64,000 nucleotides of DNA from Adineta ricciae (taxonomy: Eukaryota; Rotifera; Eurotatoria; Adinetida; Adinetidae). The notes below the pieces were generated by a model. The model saw nothing but the letters and a program-made list of their open reading frames with translations. It was not told the origin of the DNA and searched no databases. The translations under genes and the position numbers were made by a program. Positions 43,808 through 56,985 of this stretch are shown here, in pieces. Every line of letters starts with the position of its first letter. The first letter of the stretch is position 1. The stretch spans positions 1 through 64,000 of the forward strand of contig CAJNOJ010000004.1 in NCBI GenBank assembly GCA_905250025.1, in the 5' to 3' direction.

Positions 43808-46800
43808 TCATTTGAGTCCAGCTGTTCTACCTAGAATGAGACTAGCCGATAATGGTGACATTCGTTCTACTACTTGTCGTATGGCACTAACATCTTGATG
43901 AAGACGATTGACAGCTAACTGTAGATCAGTGACCCGTTCCCCTAAATCTTGTGGGTATGGCTGAATGTGAGCCTCTGCCTGCTGTGTTGACAAAGTACGA
44001 AGACGTGCTTGTTGACGTGGTCCTGCTGTAGTTAGCGAGCGGTGAGTGGTCGTTGCTGCACTGCTTGTTGAACCAGGAATTTGTCGAGGTACAACTGAGG
44101 TAGTTCTATCCACTTGTGCTAAAATTGTTTCTTCGATTAATTCTCTTAAACGAGTAATTTCATCCATGACTGAAACTTGATTGATTGTCGTTGCCTGCGT
44201 CGTCATCGACGGCGGTTGTTGAGGTACAGCTAACTGCTCGCTTGTGACATGGATCGACGGTCGTCGAGATACAACCGGTGTTGTTGCATGTGAACCTCGT
44301 ACGACAATATCCGGCTGGCCAATCGCATGCTTAGATGTGGATTGAAATTTATTCAGTGTGGTATCAATATCATTAAGTTTTTGTTGTAATTGTACACGAA
44401 ATGTGTCGAATTGTACCGTTTGCTTGTCAATTGTTTGTCGAAATGCTACATACGCTTTGGATTGCTGTTCTTCGCGTGATTGTCCGTGAACGTCAAAGTT
44501 AATATCTTTCCAATGCAATTGCAATGGCGAACAGTATCGATGGATAACTTCTTGATTTTGCAGTCGTTTACGTTTCGATAAACGCCATTCGTAGTTAAGT
44601 ATGACTTCCACGCGTTCGAGGAGAAATCGCGCTTCCACAGTTGAGAATGCTTCAGTTTGCAGAGCATTCGATATCAAACCAATGAATATGTTAATTGATA
44701 GAATAGCAGTAAACAATAAATACGTTCCGCAAACGAATGAAGCGAAATAACGGTCGATTGCAGTAAACGAGTCAATAGGAACTGAAATAAGCAAATCGAT
44801 AGATTGGAAGTCTATTTAAATCAAAAGAAATCTTACTATCATCAACTAAGGCTATGCGAAAGATGGAAAATAATAATGAATAGAACGTTTCAAATCCATT
44901 TGGTTCGATTAAACGACAAGCCGATGTTGCATTTGAACATTTTTCATCATCATAACCAGCCAATGAACCATTGAACACATACTGACCACGACTTCTATAC
45001 GAGTCTGGGCTTCCGTCGAAGGGCAACTGCAGTTCATTAACTGAGCAATGTAACAAAGCATGTTCACAGATTTCATGTGACCTTTCATAGTCACTATGAA
45101 GAACTTGTTGACCACCAAACACAGCATAGAAAACAAAGGCATATGGTGCGAGTAAAAACAGAAATACCAAAAGAAAACGTATTATATCGTCAAACATCAT
45201 ACGAACCTAATAGTAAACAAACAGAAAGAATTTTTCGTCATTGAATTGATTTTCTTGTTAACTACGTACCATGATTACCAATTCTCCTAATTTAATCTCC
45301 ACTAATTTCGATTTCAAAGATTTCACGGATATGATTATCGTACGAAAAAAAACCATAAAACGAAACCATAAACATAGAACAGTAATCGATGCGGTATACA
45401 TATGTACACGGGCACGTAATACTGTATGTCCACTGATGTCAATTCCATGCGTTACTGTCGTTAAAATACAAAGAATGTAAATAATCCAATCGAATAAGTT
45501 GTTTAATGAATAGTACATGTAATAGGACTTGATACGCGTACGTGCTCGATCTCGGAAACGTAGAGCGAAACGTGCTAAACGTGATCCACGTCGCGGTGCT
45601 GTTGTTGCAAGAAATGGACTATCAGGAGTGGCCCCAGGTACTGTTTTTCTTTTTACGCTAATAGACGGATTGTTCGATGAATCAGTGGTGCTAACAACAA
45701 CATCAATCGGTGTTTGCTGACTAGGCTGTGGCTCAGTTAGCCGACCTTTGACTGTCGTTGGAATTGTTGTTGGTAACGGATGGTGTTGCGAATGATGAGA
45801 ACGAACATTGGCCAACGTTGTTGAAGATTCATTGATAACAATATGTTCAACTTCTCCTGTATCATCGTTCAATTTTACTACACTGCCATTTTTCTTCGAG
45901 TCTAATTGCGAAGTCTGTCCGCCTGTGTTCGATTTGTATTTATTTTTCGAGATTAGATCTAGACGTGCATTTGTTCGTTCAGACTCCCATATAAGATAAT
46001 CTTCATAACGTTGTCGCGCATAGGTAATGTCAATCATTTCTTGGATGATTTTCCATATTAAAAATAGAATACAAATCCCCCAAAGTATACAACGCCAGAT
46101 GTCATGTGGAAACTGATAAACATAACGAACAGGGAACGGTGTGATTAATGATATGCATGTCCATGCTATGAGAAACACCACTTCAAGAGCAAGACCAATA
46201 TAAAAATGTCGCGCTGCGAAATTATCCCATTTCCACTTGATTAAGCCTTTAATTAATGGATGAGTTATAAGATCGAGACGTTCATGGTAATAGATAGCTT
46301 CCAGTGGTGTTATACAACGCATTAATGTACCGTCTGGTCGAAATTTATGCGTGATTGATGGACGCGGCGCATAGGATGTTACAGTTAGTAGCGATGGTCC
46401 ACTCGGGTTACTCATTTGTGAGACTGTTGTTGGTCGATTTGCTGTTGATGCAGCAGGATTCGATGAGACAAGAGGCGTTGTGACTGACTTATCTCGACTT
46501 TGAACTTTAGCTCGATTCTATAGATAGAAAGAAACAAATAATATCCAAATGAAATTCGAATTTGACAGGAAAAGAAGCAGACCTTTCGAAGATCTGAAGC
46601 TATAACTAGTTCATCGATAAGATGCGTTGAATCATCCGTATCGATCGTATCGAATTCTTCCCTAAAACGTATCGAGCAAACAAAGTCATTCATTTCTATC
46701 TCTCTCCACATTCATCTTACCATGGTTCAATATGATCCAAGTACAAATGAACAGCTTTTTGCACTTCATTAACAACAATCAATGAATCCATTATATCCAG

Positions 46801-49763
46801 CGCGATCGTGCTCGACTCATCACTGAACAACAGTGCAAGGAACACTTGCATGCTGTTATCCAGTGATTTATACAAGCAGACATTACACTTTTCACATGGT
46901 CGTAAGTTTTGTCCAGATGGGGTTTGAATAAAACCTGTTTGCTTACAATTGAAACAATGTCGTTTCGCTTGCGTAACACCTGTTGGCGATACACCGCAAT
47001 GTCCGTCGCGTAACGAATGTGATAAATGTTCATATGATTCTTTCCATTTGGAGTTGATAATTTTAATAATCGCGTAATGTTTGAAATCATTTGCTAATTC
47101 TAATGGTGTTTTGTTGTCATTGTTTTTCGTCAACATCATATTTGCCCAGAACCAAAACTTCACTCGTGAGATATTTAAAAAACATGTCAACGCATTCGGT
47201 GTATCTTCCCGAGCTAAAAAATCACAAACGAATGAAATCTTCAGATGTTTTATCTGCAAACTCACCTGCAATATGAAGTAAATTATCTCCATTGGCTAAA
47301 CTACATTCACATAGATATGCCAATAATTCGTTATCAGATATGAACGAAAGTAAAGTCTCAAGTGAGACTGAATTATTCAAGTTTAATCGCATATATGTAT
47401 GAATGATCATATCGCCATGTAACGATGATCGAACACGTAAACAATTGCGATCTTTTTCGATTAGTAATCTGATCATTTCATAGTTATTCATTTGCATAGC
47501 CATACGCAAGTCCGTCGATTGAATGCGGATTTTGCTTTGATCGAGGAGGAGTTTGCACACATCATCATGATTATACAAAATAGCTAAACTAAGCGGCGAT
47601 TGTCCATCAGCATTCAATTGATTGATGTCAACATTCGATGATTTGATCAGCGTACGAATCAACTCAATGTTACCTAAAAGACAAAATCCCTCTCAGAAAC
47701 AAAGTGACAACATTTGTCTAGTGTTGATTTTACCTTTCTCGGCTGTCAAGTGTAGAACAGTGTTTTGTCGGAGATCTTTAGCGTTTTCGTCAGCACCGTG
47801 TCGAATTAAATATCTTGCCAGAACACCATTGATATTTTCAGCACATTCGTGTAAAGGTGTACGACCTTGTATATCCAATAAATTTAATTCTTCCGTATCC
47901 ATTTTATTAATTAACAAAGCCGCAACATTGGCTTTTTCATTGGCACAAGCTAAATGTAACGGAGTTTTACCCATTTTATTCATTAATGTCAAATCTAAAT
48001 GAGCGTATTTCATTAATAACTTGTACATGCGAATGTTGTCATCTCGTGCGACCAGATGCAGTGGAGTATTTCCATCCTTGTTGGTCAGACTGACATCGCA
48101 ATTGTGTTGAAGAAGGTATTGGGCAAATGAGTAATTATCACAAAGAATTGCGTCATGTAAGGGTGTTTGTCCGTCACGGTTTTGGGCATTTAATGATGAT
48201 GGATTCGATGTTAAGACACTGTCGAAGATGAATCTTTCGTCGAGATATTTACAGTAGTGCAATGTCGTGTTCAAGAATGGATCTATCATGTTGATATTTG
48301 TCACTTCGATATGTCGAAGGAACACCGCAAGTATTTCGAAATTGTTTTGTTCTAAGGCGTCGAGAAAAGGCGTTCGTCCAAGTTGATTCTGTCGATTGAA
48401 ATCAGCAGATGTCTCAATCAATTTTTCCACATACTTTTCATAGTCAATTTCTTTCTTATTAACTAAATAGTGTAGAAATGTATTTCCATGTTCATCGCAT
48501 GCATTTATATCTAATGAATGTTCAACTAACAATTCAATTGCATATATACTTGGAAAATCACATAGCAACGGCGAACGTGGCAATTGGGAAAAGTACCGTT
48601 TCCAATTGAAGCTTGTCGTTAACTCGAACAGAGCTTTCAAACATAAATCATATTGGTATTTGACACAAATACACACAGGTGTTTCCAATGGATTCAAGCG
48701 AGTACCTTTTTGAAAGTCAGCATCGTTTTCTAATAGAGCCTTCAACGCTTCGATGTTATCATCATAACAGCAAATATGTAAAGGTGTACATCCATCTTCA
48801 TCGAAGACGTTGACACGTGCTTTGTAGCTTTTAATCAATAAGCGAATACTTAAACTATCATTTTTGTGCGCAGCAACATGAAGAAGATGGGTTTGACTCG
48901 GGTAATCTAACACAAAAGCGTACTTGAAAGGAAGAATGTTCATATCGATTTGACTCACCAAAATGTGTTTCAAATGTCGGAGAATTGACATCATCCATAA
49001 CTTTGATGAGAAACAAAGCTAAATCGGTATTTCGTGTTGCTAATGCATAATGAGCTAAAAAATTGAAAATATTTTCCTCGATGTACTCGTGAAATAATCA
49101 CAATATACAATCTCGTATGTTTATTATCAAATCAGACGTCAAGGCTATACGAGAGATATTTGGTAACAACATATATCAATATCTTATAATTAAACGACAA
49201 AATTGTTTTCCTTTTTGTAACGTATTCTTTCATCTATCACTGACATTTAATCTGCTAAGTAACTCCTCCCTCTAAATATTTTAACAACATTCTTCGACAA
49301 ACCTGCTGTCCATCCGTAATCATTCTGTTTGTTTGGATCGCATCCGCCTTTTTTTGTCAAATATTCGACTATGTGAATACATTCCGCCGATTGGATTTCA
49401 GCGCGTGCTAGTAAATGTAGCACTGTATTTCCCTCGTCGGTGACTGAATTCAGTTGTGCTCCATTACGTTCGTACTCTTGAATGACATCTAATGTTGGTT
49501 GCGGCTCGGAGAGTATATAGGCTAACAACGCTTTATTTTGCGTCGCCGATGAAAATGATGGATCGGGAGCATTGGTTCGGCCGAAGAGCGTCTTCTTTGC
49601 ATCGGTTAGTTTCGCAAATATTGACTGCGAAGGTTTGGGTGTCGTTGGAGCATTCGTTTCATCATTGGCAGTTGATGATTCCATGGATGATGAGAGCGAT
49701 GACTCGTCAACTGGTTTAGTCGGATCTTGTGATGGGGCTTTATCAATATCGTCGGGTGAATGC
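43808..49763 (-). CDS. large ankyrin-repeat TRP-type cation channel (TRPA-like), roughly 1750-1800 aa
   Basis: This is a multi-exon minus-strand gene. A Ser/Thr/Pro-rich N-terminus leads into a long ankyrin array (about 12-14 repeats, from GNTVLHLLAR through DGCTPLHICC, DGQTPLHDAI, DGNTPLHLVA, GKTPLHLACA, GRTPLHECAE and NTVLHLTAEKG). A cysteine module follows (CFNCKQTG ... PCEKCNVC, about 46870-46960), then a linker. Six membrane helices come next (first IGLALEVVFLIAWTCISL, last YLLFTAILSINIFIGLISNA), with a pore-loop-like stretch GFETFYSLLFSIFRIALVDD before the last. The C-terminus is cytosolic with a coiled-coil-prone Gln-rich part and a Thr/Gln-rich tail. Ankyrin plus six TM plus pore loop is TRPA/TRPN architecture; I favour a divergent TRPA-type sensor. 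The first exon is uncertain: the first clear exon starts in phase 2 at 49763 (GCATTCACC). A tiny candidate exon at 51688-51707 would fit. Confidence 0.8.
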
Positions 49764-52690
49764 CTAGAAAAAGAACGAGAATAGAAAGAAGTTTTGTAAT
49801 TTGTAATGTGCTATTTTGGCCAGTCTGACTATGAGAAGGTCAAAAACGAAAGAATGTTTCTTCGTTAAAATGAAAGGGTAGCATGCCTCTAATTTTTCTC
49901 CGGATCATGCATAAAACACTATTTTCATAGGTGAATTCATGGTTTGATTTTTCGAGAAAAGTACATTATCGTTTGGTTTTTTAATTGACGTATATCAATA
50001 CTTACATAGTTGTTAGATTTTTCTTTCTATATGTACTCTAGTGTCACTCGATAGAACAAGAAAATGAAGAGGATATCTTCGACTATTCTCTTATTATTCT
50101 AATGACCCAAAAGATACAAGATGGGGAATGCCAGAGTGATATTTCCCATTCGTCTATCTCTCTCTTCCTTCTCTGTGTCTCATTCTTCGTTGGTTATCGA
50201 TCATTAACTAAATAATTGATCTAGTAAACGGAAGGGTCCTTCGGTTGTATGACGTAAATAAATATTTTTTTTCTTCAAATCAAAACTTGATTGACAAATA
50301 TTCTAACATCTTTGAAAATGTGTTTACTTACGATTGAAATATTTTATCTAAGAAGCAAATATCAACCGAAGGGAAGCCGCGAGAAGGAGAGAGAAGAAAA
50401 AAGAAATTAATAATTTCACACTAAATAAATGAGCAGCTCAAATTTTTAACCGTAAAAAATCGCAAATACAAAAGAAAGAAGATTTTTTATCTTGATAATA
50501 GGACCTAAGGGCGTAGAACACAATCGATCAAACAAGAACCGATCGATTATGTCCGACAACACAATTGTACATAGTTTCATGTCCATGAGCACTTGAATAC
50601 GCCCGAAAACAAGCGCATCGAACGACAAGATTCGTTTTCAGGTAGATTTAACTCAAATTTTCCTTCTGATTCTCGTTAATTAAAAGGTAATCAAATGCTT
50701 GTCGACAGATATCAGAAAAAACCATCAGCTGCGTTTCAGATGATATCTCCAATCATTATGATGAAAAGTACAAGTACGGGGGGAATAAAAACAGATGTCT
50801 AATGAACGTCGAAGATATCTCTTAATAAAATTTGTTTGATTCTCATATATAAAATACGAATAAGCATCAATATATCCAACGTAAATATGTTGAGTTATGG
50901 GATAAATCAGCTGCAGAACATGATGAATGAGATTCAATGACAGAAAGAAAATCGTTCCTCGTCACGCAATGATATTAAACAGGGAAGGGAAAGTACGATT
51001 GCTGTTTCACCAGTGAAGTTGACATCGTGGTATTCTAAAGGATGCGTAACAACTTTTCTTTCACAGATCGTCGAATGGAAATGTTAATCATTGAAAAAAA
51101 AAGCAAAAAAGTCAAAGTATCACGTATCCCGAGATCTAATTAGCATCTCTTCTCAGGAACTAAGTTCCGAAAGTACATCCAAATCTGTTAATAATAAACA
51201 TCAACTCTACATACACTTAATTTACCTACAACTATCTCATCATTACTTACCAAGGTAAACTAAATGATACTGCAGGTTGTTTGCTTGATTGTGACATGTG
51301 AGTACACTCTTCTGATCGATATCTGTTGGTGGAGAATCGAATCTCTTTCTATTCGTACGAGCAATCGATAATAGGAGAGAAACGCTTAATTTGTGTCAAT
51401 GAACAAGTGTTCGAAGAAATGAAATGAAGACACTTGATCTTGATGATCGATATGATTTCGTGCATATACTTTTATCTTCTCCGCCTATTGTAAAAGCATC
51501 AACTAGCCGTTTATTAGGCAAACGATCGTGTAAGAAGGGATTAACATTTATCAAATAGATCTGCTACAGTTTTTCTTCTTCTTCTTCTACATCGACTCTT
51601 ACTAATTATATACAATGAAATACAATTAGTGCAAGTTGATATCAAATGTCATTGTGAAGAGAAAAACATTCACAAAAGAATACTCACGATGATTTATAAT
51701 TATACATGCGAACAGGTAGATATTAACATACATTGTGCTTGTCTCGGACACTTTCGTTTTTGATAGACATGGATGAATCTTACACAAGTCGATGATGTAA
51801 ATATCTGTCTGCAAGTTAATAACGGTTCATGTTATGCATGAGCGTGACAAAATACGTTCGAAAAAAATATTACGAAGATTGACGAAGGAGAAATCTGACA
51901 AGATATTACTCGTCGACTAGGAAATGTCTCAGTTATCAGACAAGATATTCACTCATCCGTAATGGATAAATATTTTCAAGATTATACAGCCTTTTGTTCA
52001 TTAGACGAAAACAAATGTGTTTAACGAGGTGATTTCATTGAACCGAATGTTTTCCCTTCACATCAGACAATCAGATCGATAGTTATTAGAAAAGCTTCTC
52101 TCGAGTCTGTGCGCAAAGTTTGAAAACATCAGAATCAATTACGAAAACAAACCGTATATGTTATCATTGCTACTAAATGTTACCACGAGTCTGATAATTA
52201 TAAACTAAGATGTTATCTGAGATAACACATAAGCTTCAGTTCAAGAAGTGCTCGTCTTGCAGACGTTGAGGAAGATTTGTTAATTGAAAGATTGTTATCT
52301 TATACAGAATAAATAGTTCAACGCTGAATAAAGGTTGCTGAAGAGAGGCCGTTAATTATATACAAAGTAATTGCCTTCTCGGTCATTGATTTTCCGGATG
52401 AGAATGTTCATCAGCATTCGATGCGACTTTCCTGCAGCGATCGACAATGTCCTGCGAAGATTACACCGTTATTCAGATACAATTGTTTAATTGCTATTAA
52501 TTGAATTCATGGACTGAAGAATCTATATTATATATGAAACATCAGAATAGATGTCGTTCTTGTACACGCTCGGTTTTTCATAGTCACAATTGGCTTAAAT
52601 ATTTGGTCCAACAATTTGCTTCTTTCTCTTTTTTTCTATTGCAATGTGCAGCGATCTTCAGATTTAGATTTTCTAGTTGATTTTCATTAG
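49764..52690. other. 2.9 kb without resolved gene between TRP-like gene and OPA1
   Basis: This DNA is AT-rich and lies between the 5' ends of two divergent genes. It probably contains leader exons and promoters of both. Short frames (50446-50628, 50725-50937, 51626-51814) have no recognisable product. A possible start with Arg-rich codons (MRMFISIR...) occurs at 52398 plus and might belong to the missing OPA1 targeting sequence. Confidence 0.4.
51688..51707 (-). other. candidate 20-nt first coding exon of the TRP-like gene
   Basis: On the minus strand ATG TAT AAT TAT AAA TCA TC is followed by gtgagtatt, a strong donor. Its phase matches the acceptor before 49763 (TC|G CAT TCA), giving MYNYKSSHSPDD. 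The implied intron would be 1.9 kb, long for this window. A chance match is quite possible. Confidence 0.3.
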
Positions 52691-52697
52691 ATGTAAC

Positions 52698-55600
52698 ATG
52701 TCTTCTTTGCTGCGTCTTCGTTATCTAATTCTTAGTACAACTGTCGGTGGAAGTTATGCTATAAATCGAGTAAATCTCATTTGATTGCCGCAGAATTCTC
52801 TCTATTGCGATATTCGTTTAGAAATATCATGAAATCCAAGAGACATTTCCTGATCTGACATGGATGAAAATTTATAAATCTGAACAAAATAACAAATTTC
52901 CCATTCCTGTACGAGAAGTTTCTTCGTATGACGAACATTCCGTTTTATATCTTGTTTATCTAGACTAATTTACGAAATCATCTGAGATATTTACATGAAA
53001 CATTTACAGCGTATCTATTCACAGCAATCCATCCAAGTAGAATCTTTGTTATCACAGTATCTGGTCATTGATCTTGTACATTCGTAGGATTACTAATCGC
53101 TGGCCCATCGTTCTTCGTGGATGATTTTAAGCCGAGATCATCAAGTAGGATCTCTGTTTTCATAGTCTGCGATTCATCTCTTTTCTGCTAGTTGATCTTT
53201 TTAATTTGGCTAAAACGTATGAAAACGCTCAAACGACCAATGAAGAACGAGAAAGATCGAATAAAGTCAGATACTTTGTTGAATAGAACGCAAATCATGT
53301 TCGTAGTTTAGGCTGCTCATTACCAAAATCACGAACGTCAAGACAAAGTTCAGCAAGAGATGATGACTATTCAAATAAAATATCAACGCGAAATCGATCG
53401 ATTAGAAAAAGAATTGCAATCGTTAAAAAAACAACTTCTCTTAAAACAAGATCGACATGCAAGTGGTAAAAAACAACGAAAAATTAAGGTTATTCTTCTT
53501 CGATTCTCTCGCCTACGGTTATTCATTTCTTTTTCGTCTGCTTTTAGAGATCATTGATTGACATGTACAGCGAAGTATTGGACGAGTTAAACGAATACGA
53601 TGCGAATTATGACATTCAAGATCAATTACCCAGGGTACATAAAAAAATTTCGCTTGCGAATTCGTAGATCATCGTTATGTATTTTTTCGTGATCTCATAG
53701 GTCGTCGTTATTGGAGATCAAAGTTCTGGTAAAACCAGTGTATTAGAAATGATCACTCAAGCCCGCATATTTCCTCGGTTCGTTATGACATATTTTGTTC
53801 GTTTGAAGATTTTATTTGGTTGTAGAGGTGCCGGTGAAATGATGACGCGCAGTCCTGTAAAAGTGACATTGAGTGAAGGTCCATATCATGTGGCTATCTT
53901 TAAAGATAGTCCGAAAGAATATGATTTAACAAAAGAAACAGATGTATGATATTCGTTCGACTACAAACTTAATAATTAAGCATTTCCATTCTTTAGCTGG
54001 CAGCATTACGGAGAGAAATTGAACTTCGCATGCGAGCATCCGTGAAAGAAGGTCAAACAATAAGTAACGAAGTTAGTTCGAAAGAAGATATTTGTTAAAT
54101 TCCAATACACTTACTTCTGTTACATGCAGGTCATTTCATTGTCAGTTAAAGGTCCCGGTCTCCAACGTATGGTTCTTGTCGATTTGCCTGGAGTCATTAG
54201 TGTAAATGCTCGCGGAAATGAATGTTAACTCTCAGATTGTGATTTACATTTAGACAGAAACAATTGGCATGGCATCCGATACGAAGAACTCAATTACTCG
54301 CCTAGCGAACAGTTATATGTCCAATCCCAATGCGATTATTCTTTGTATTCAAGGTAAGAATTGTGATATGAAGTGTTGAGAATGTCTTTCTTTTTCCCTA
54401 GATGGAAGTGTCGATGCCGAGCGTAGTAATGTAACTGAACTTGTATCAAAAATGGATCCACATGGTAAACGGACGATTTTCGTCCTGACGAAGGTTGATT
54501 TAGCGGAAGCAAATCTTCATGATACTGATCGAGTGCGTGATTTCAAGAAGTTCTTATAGCGATTTTTCGTTCTGTTCCATACAGATACAAAAAATTCTGG
54601 ATGGAAAACTATTTCCAATGAAAGCGTTGGGATACTTTGCTGTAGTTACTGGAAAAGGTTGAATCTGTCTCCATTTCTTTCGTTTGATATGCTATTATTT
54701 TTACAGGTAGCGCTGATGATCCTATCGAGTCAATTCAAAAGTATGAAGAAGAATTTTTTCGCAAATCGAAGTTATTTCGGTAGGAATATGTGATGCATTC
54801 TTTCGTTAGCATCTTTTGTTCGTTTAGCGATGGTGTGTTCAAAGCAACACAAACCACAACACGCAATCTAAGTTTTGCGGTCAGTGACTGTTTCTGGAAG
54901 ATGGTCAAAGACAGTGTTGAACAGCAATCTGATACTTTCAAAGCCAAACGATTCAATTTAGAAACCGAATGGAAGAACAGTTTTCCGAAAGTCCGCGAAC
55001 AAGATCGAGTTGGTTCTTGTACGATTCTATTTGACAAACCATCGTATGCTTCTTTCTCTTCAGGATGAATTATTCGAAAAAGCTCGCGGAGAGATCCTTG
55101 ATGAAGTCATTAACCTTAGTCAAATACCTAGCCGTCAATGGTATGATCTCGATAATTTGAGTTAATTCGAAAAACTATTTTTCCCTTCTAGGGAAGAAAA
55201 TTTATCCAAGCACCTCTGGTCAACAATGTCGCAATACATCTTTGACGACGTGTTTTCTTCTGCAGCTCAAACTGGCTCAGTTGGGTAAAGGATTTTGTTT
55301 GAAGATTGCATACAGATCATCGGGTTTGTTATTCAGCGCGTTCAAAACCACTGTCGATGTTAAATTGCAACAATGGGCAGCAAAAGAATTACCACGTCAA
55401 TGTATTCAAATTAGCCATCTCGTTCTACTAGAAGAATTTCAATCATTAATTGAACGCGATCAAAAAAGCCGTTCATACGATCCGATTACCAATGATCTAA
55501 AAATGCATGTCGTCCAAGCATGTCGATCCCGACACCAGTGGGACGCGAAAGCACTTGATTCATTGGTGAGTCTAATTTTCATGTTTTCATTGAACGTACC

Positions 55601-56624
55601 ATTCTATTTATCAAAAGAGGGTGATTCAAACTCAAGCATTACAAGATCAAAATGTGCCTGACAAGCAACAATGGGAATCGGCAGTTAAATTCATGGAGAA
55701 CTGCGTACGAAAAGAATTAGAACGCGAAGAATCGGAGTTAATCGCAACTACGAGTCAACAGAGTTCATGGAAGAAATACGTTGGCTTACAACGATCAACG
55801 ATCGAAGAAAGAAATCGACAACAGTGTGTTAAGGAATTGGACAGAGTTTTAGTCGGAAGAAAAGAATTAGATCAGTCAACTAAACATAATCAAACAGTAA
55901 GGATTCTTTTCTACGAATGAATTACACGACTATTCTTGCAGCTTCGCTCTACTCTCGATCAAGATGAATTAACCACGGTGAAGAAGAATCTTCAAACTCA
56001 GAAAATTGATGTGTCGAATGAATTTGTATGTGAATATATGTGATAGGTCCATGTTTTTTTTTGAATAGCTTTGCTGTTTAGATCACTGAAACATGGCAAC
56101 GCGTGTATAAAATCTATTTTCTCAAACAAAATTTGAACACTTGTGTCGATTGTCGACGATTTTTCTACTACTATCAAAAGGGATTTTCTGATCAAGGCGT
56201 ATGTAGTTTGTTTTTAACGATGGAAAATAGATTTTGTCCGATTTTAGCTTGATTGTCACGAAGTTGTCTTCTTCTGGCGTTTGAAAAGAATGATTGAGAT
56301 CACCAGCAATGCGATTCGACAACAAATATCAAATATTGAAAGTTTGTCGTATTCGAGGGCATTGATGATGATACTGATGTCCATTGATTTCTACTTCAGC
56401 TCGGCGATTGGAACGAGAAGTAAAGGAAATTCTTGATGATTTCAGTGGCGATGAAGCTTTAAAAGCGAATCTACTCAAAGGAAAACGGGTTGACTTGGCG
56501 GAAGAATTGAGTAAGTTTCCGTTGTTGTTCGATATTGTCATCAAATCGGATGGTTTTAGAGCGTGTGCGACAAGTTCAAGAGAAATTAGAAGAATTTATT
56601 ACAGCATTGAATACAGAAAAATAA
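52698..56624 (+). CDS. OPA1: OPA1 mitochondrial dynamin-like GTPase (891 aa modelled, 25 exons)
   Basis: Twenty-five exons join in frame (2676 nt). The GTPase exons start at 53701, and the last exon is 56560-56624. It begins with [18 protein letters not shown], the inner-membrane segment of OPA1. A coiled-coil stretch follows ([18 protein letters not shown]) with [18 protein letters not shown]. The dynamin GTPase has G1 GDQSSGKT (about 214-221), [17 protein letters not shown]3 DLPG and G4 TKVD. The middle and stalk are strongly conserved ([14 protein letters not shown]), with [12 protein letters not shown] and the GED-like coiled coil ending ALNTEK. OPA1 fuses mitochondrial inner membranes and shapes cristae. 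No targeting peptide precedes the TM segment in this model. The reading frame is open back to an acceptor at 52690, so an upstream exon probably supplies it. Convergent with the gene at 56986-58985. Confidence 0.95.
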
Positions 56625-56985
56625 TGTCTTCATTCGATATTCGAACAATAATTTCTACATCAGCGATTCTTTGTATATTCTTCTAGGAAATCCTGCTTTC
56701 AGTATACGTATTCCTTCGATTTTTCTTTAGTTTTCATTTTGTATTCGAAGTTATTTTTATCATAAGAAAAGAATTCTTGATTCACACAAACCATACAGGT
56801 CATACCGAAGGAGAGTGTGCATGTAGATGCGGAACAAGTCACAAGATATTGAGATGTCGCTTTCAATAAACAAGAGAAAAACAATTTATTTCTGTCAGTA
56901 TAAAACAAGGTTAATCGAAAACTAATTTTTTTGATTATCATCGTACTTGAAAAATATGTGATACGATCAAGTGCGTAGTTGCTTA
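56625..56985. other. convergent 3' region of OPA1 and the 647-residue gene
   Basis: The 361 bp are AT-rich and separate two facing stop codons. The small frames here have no recognisable content. Confidence 0.5.

Noticed and set aside
45529..45720. Arg-rich plus-strand open frame inside the TRP-like gene
   Set aside because: It is a shadow of the minus-strand coding exon; its composition is explained by the antisense reading.
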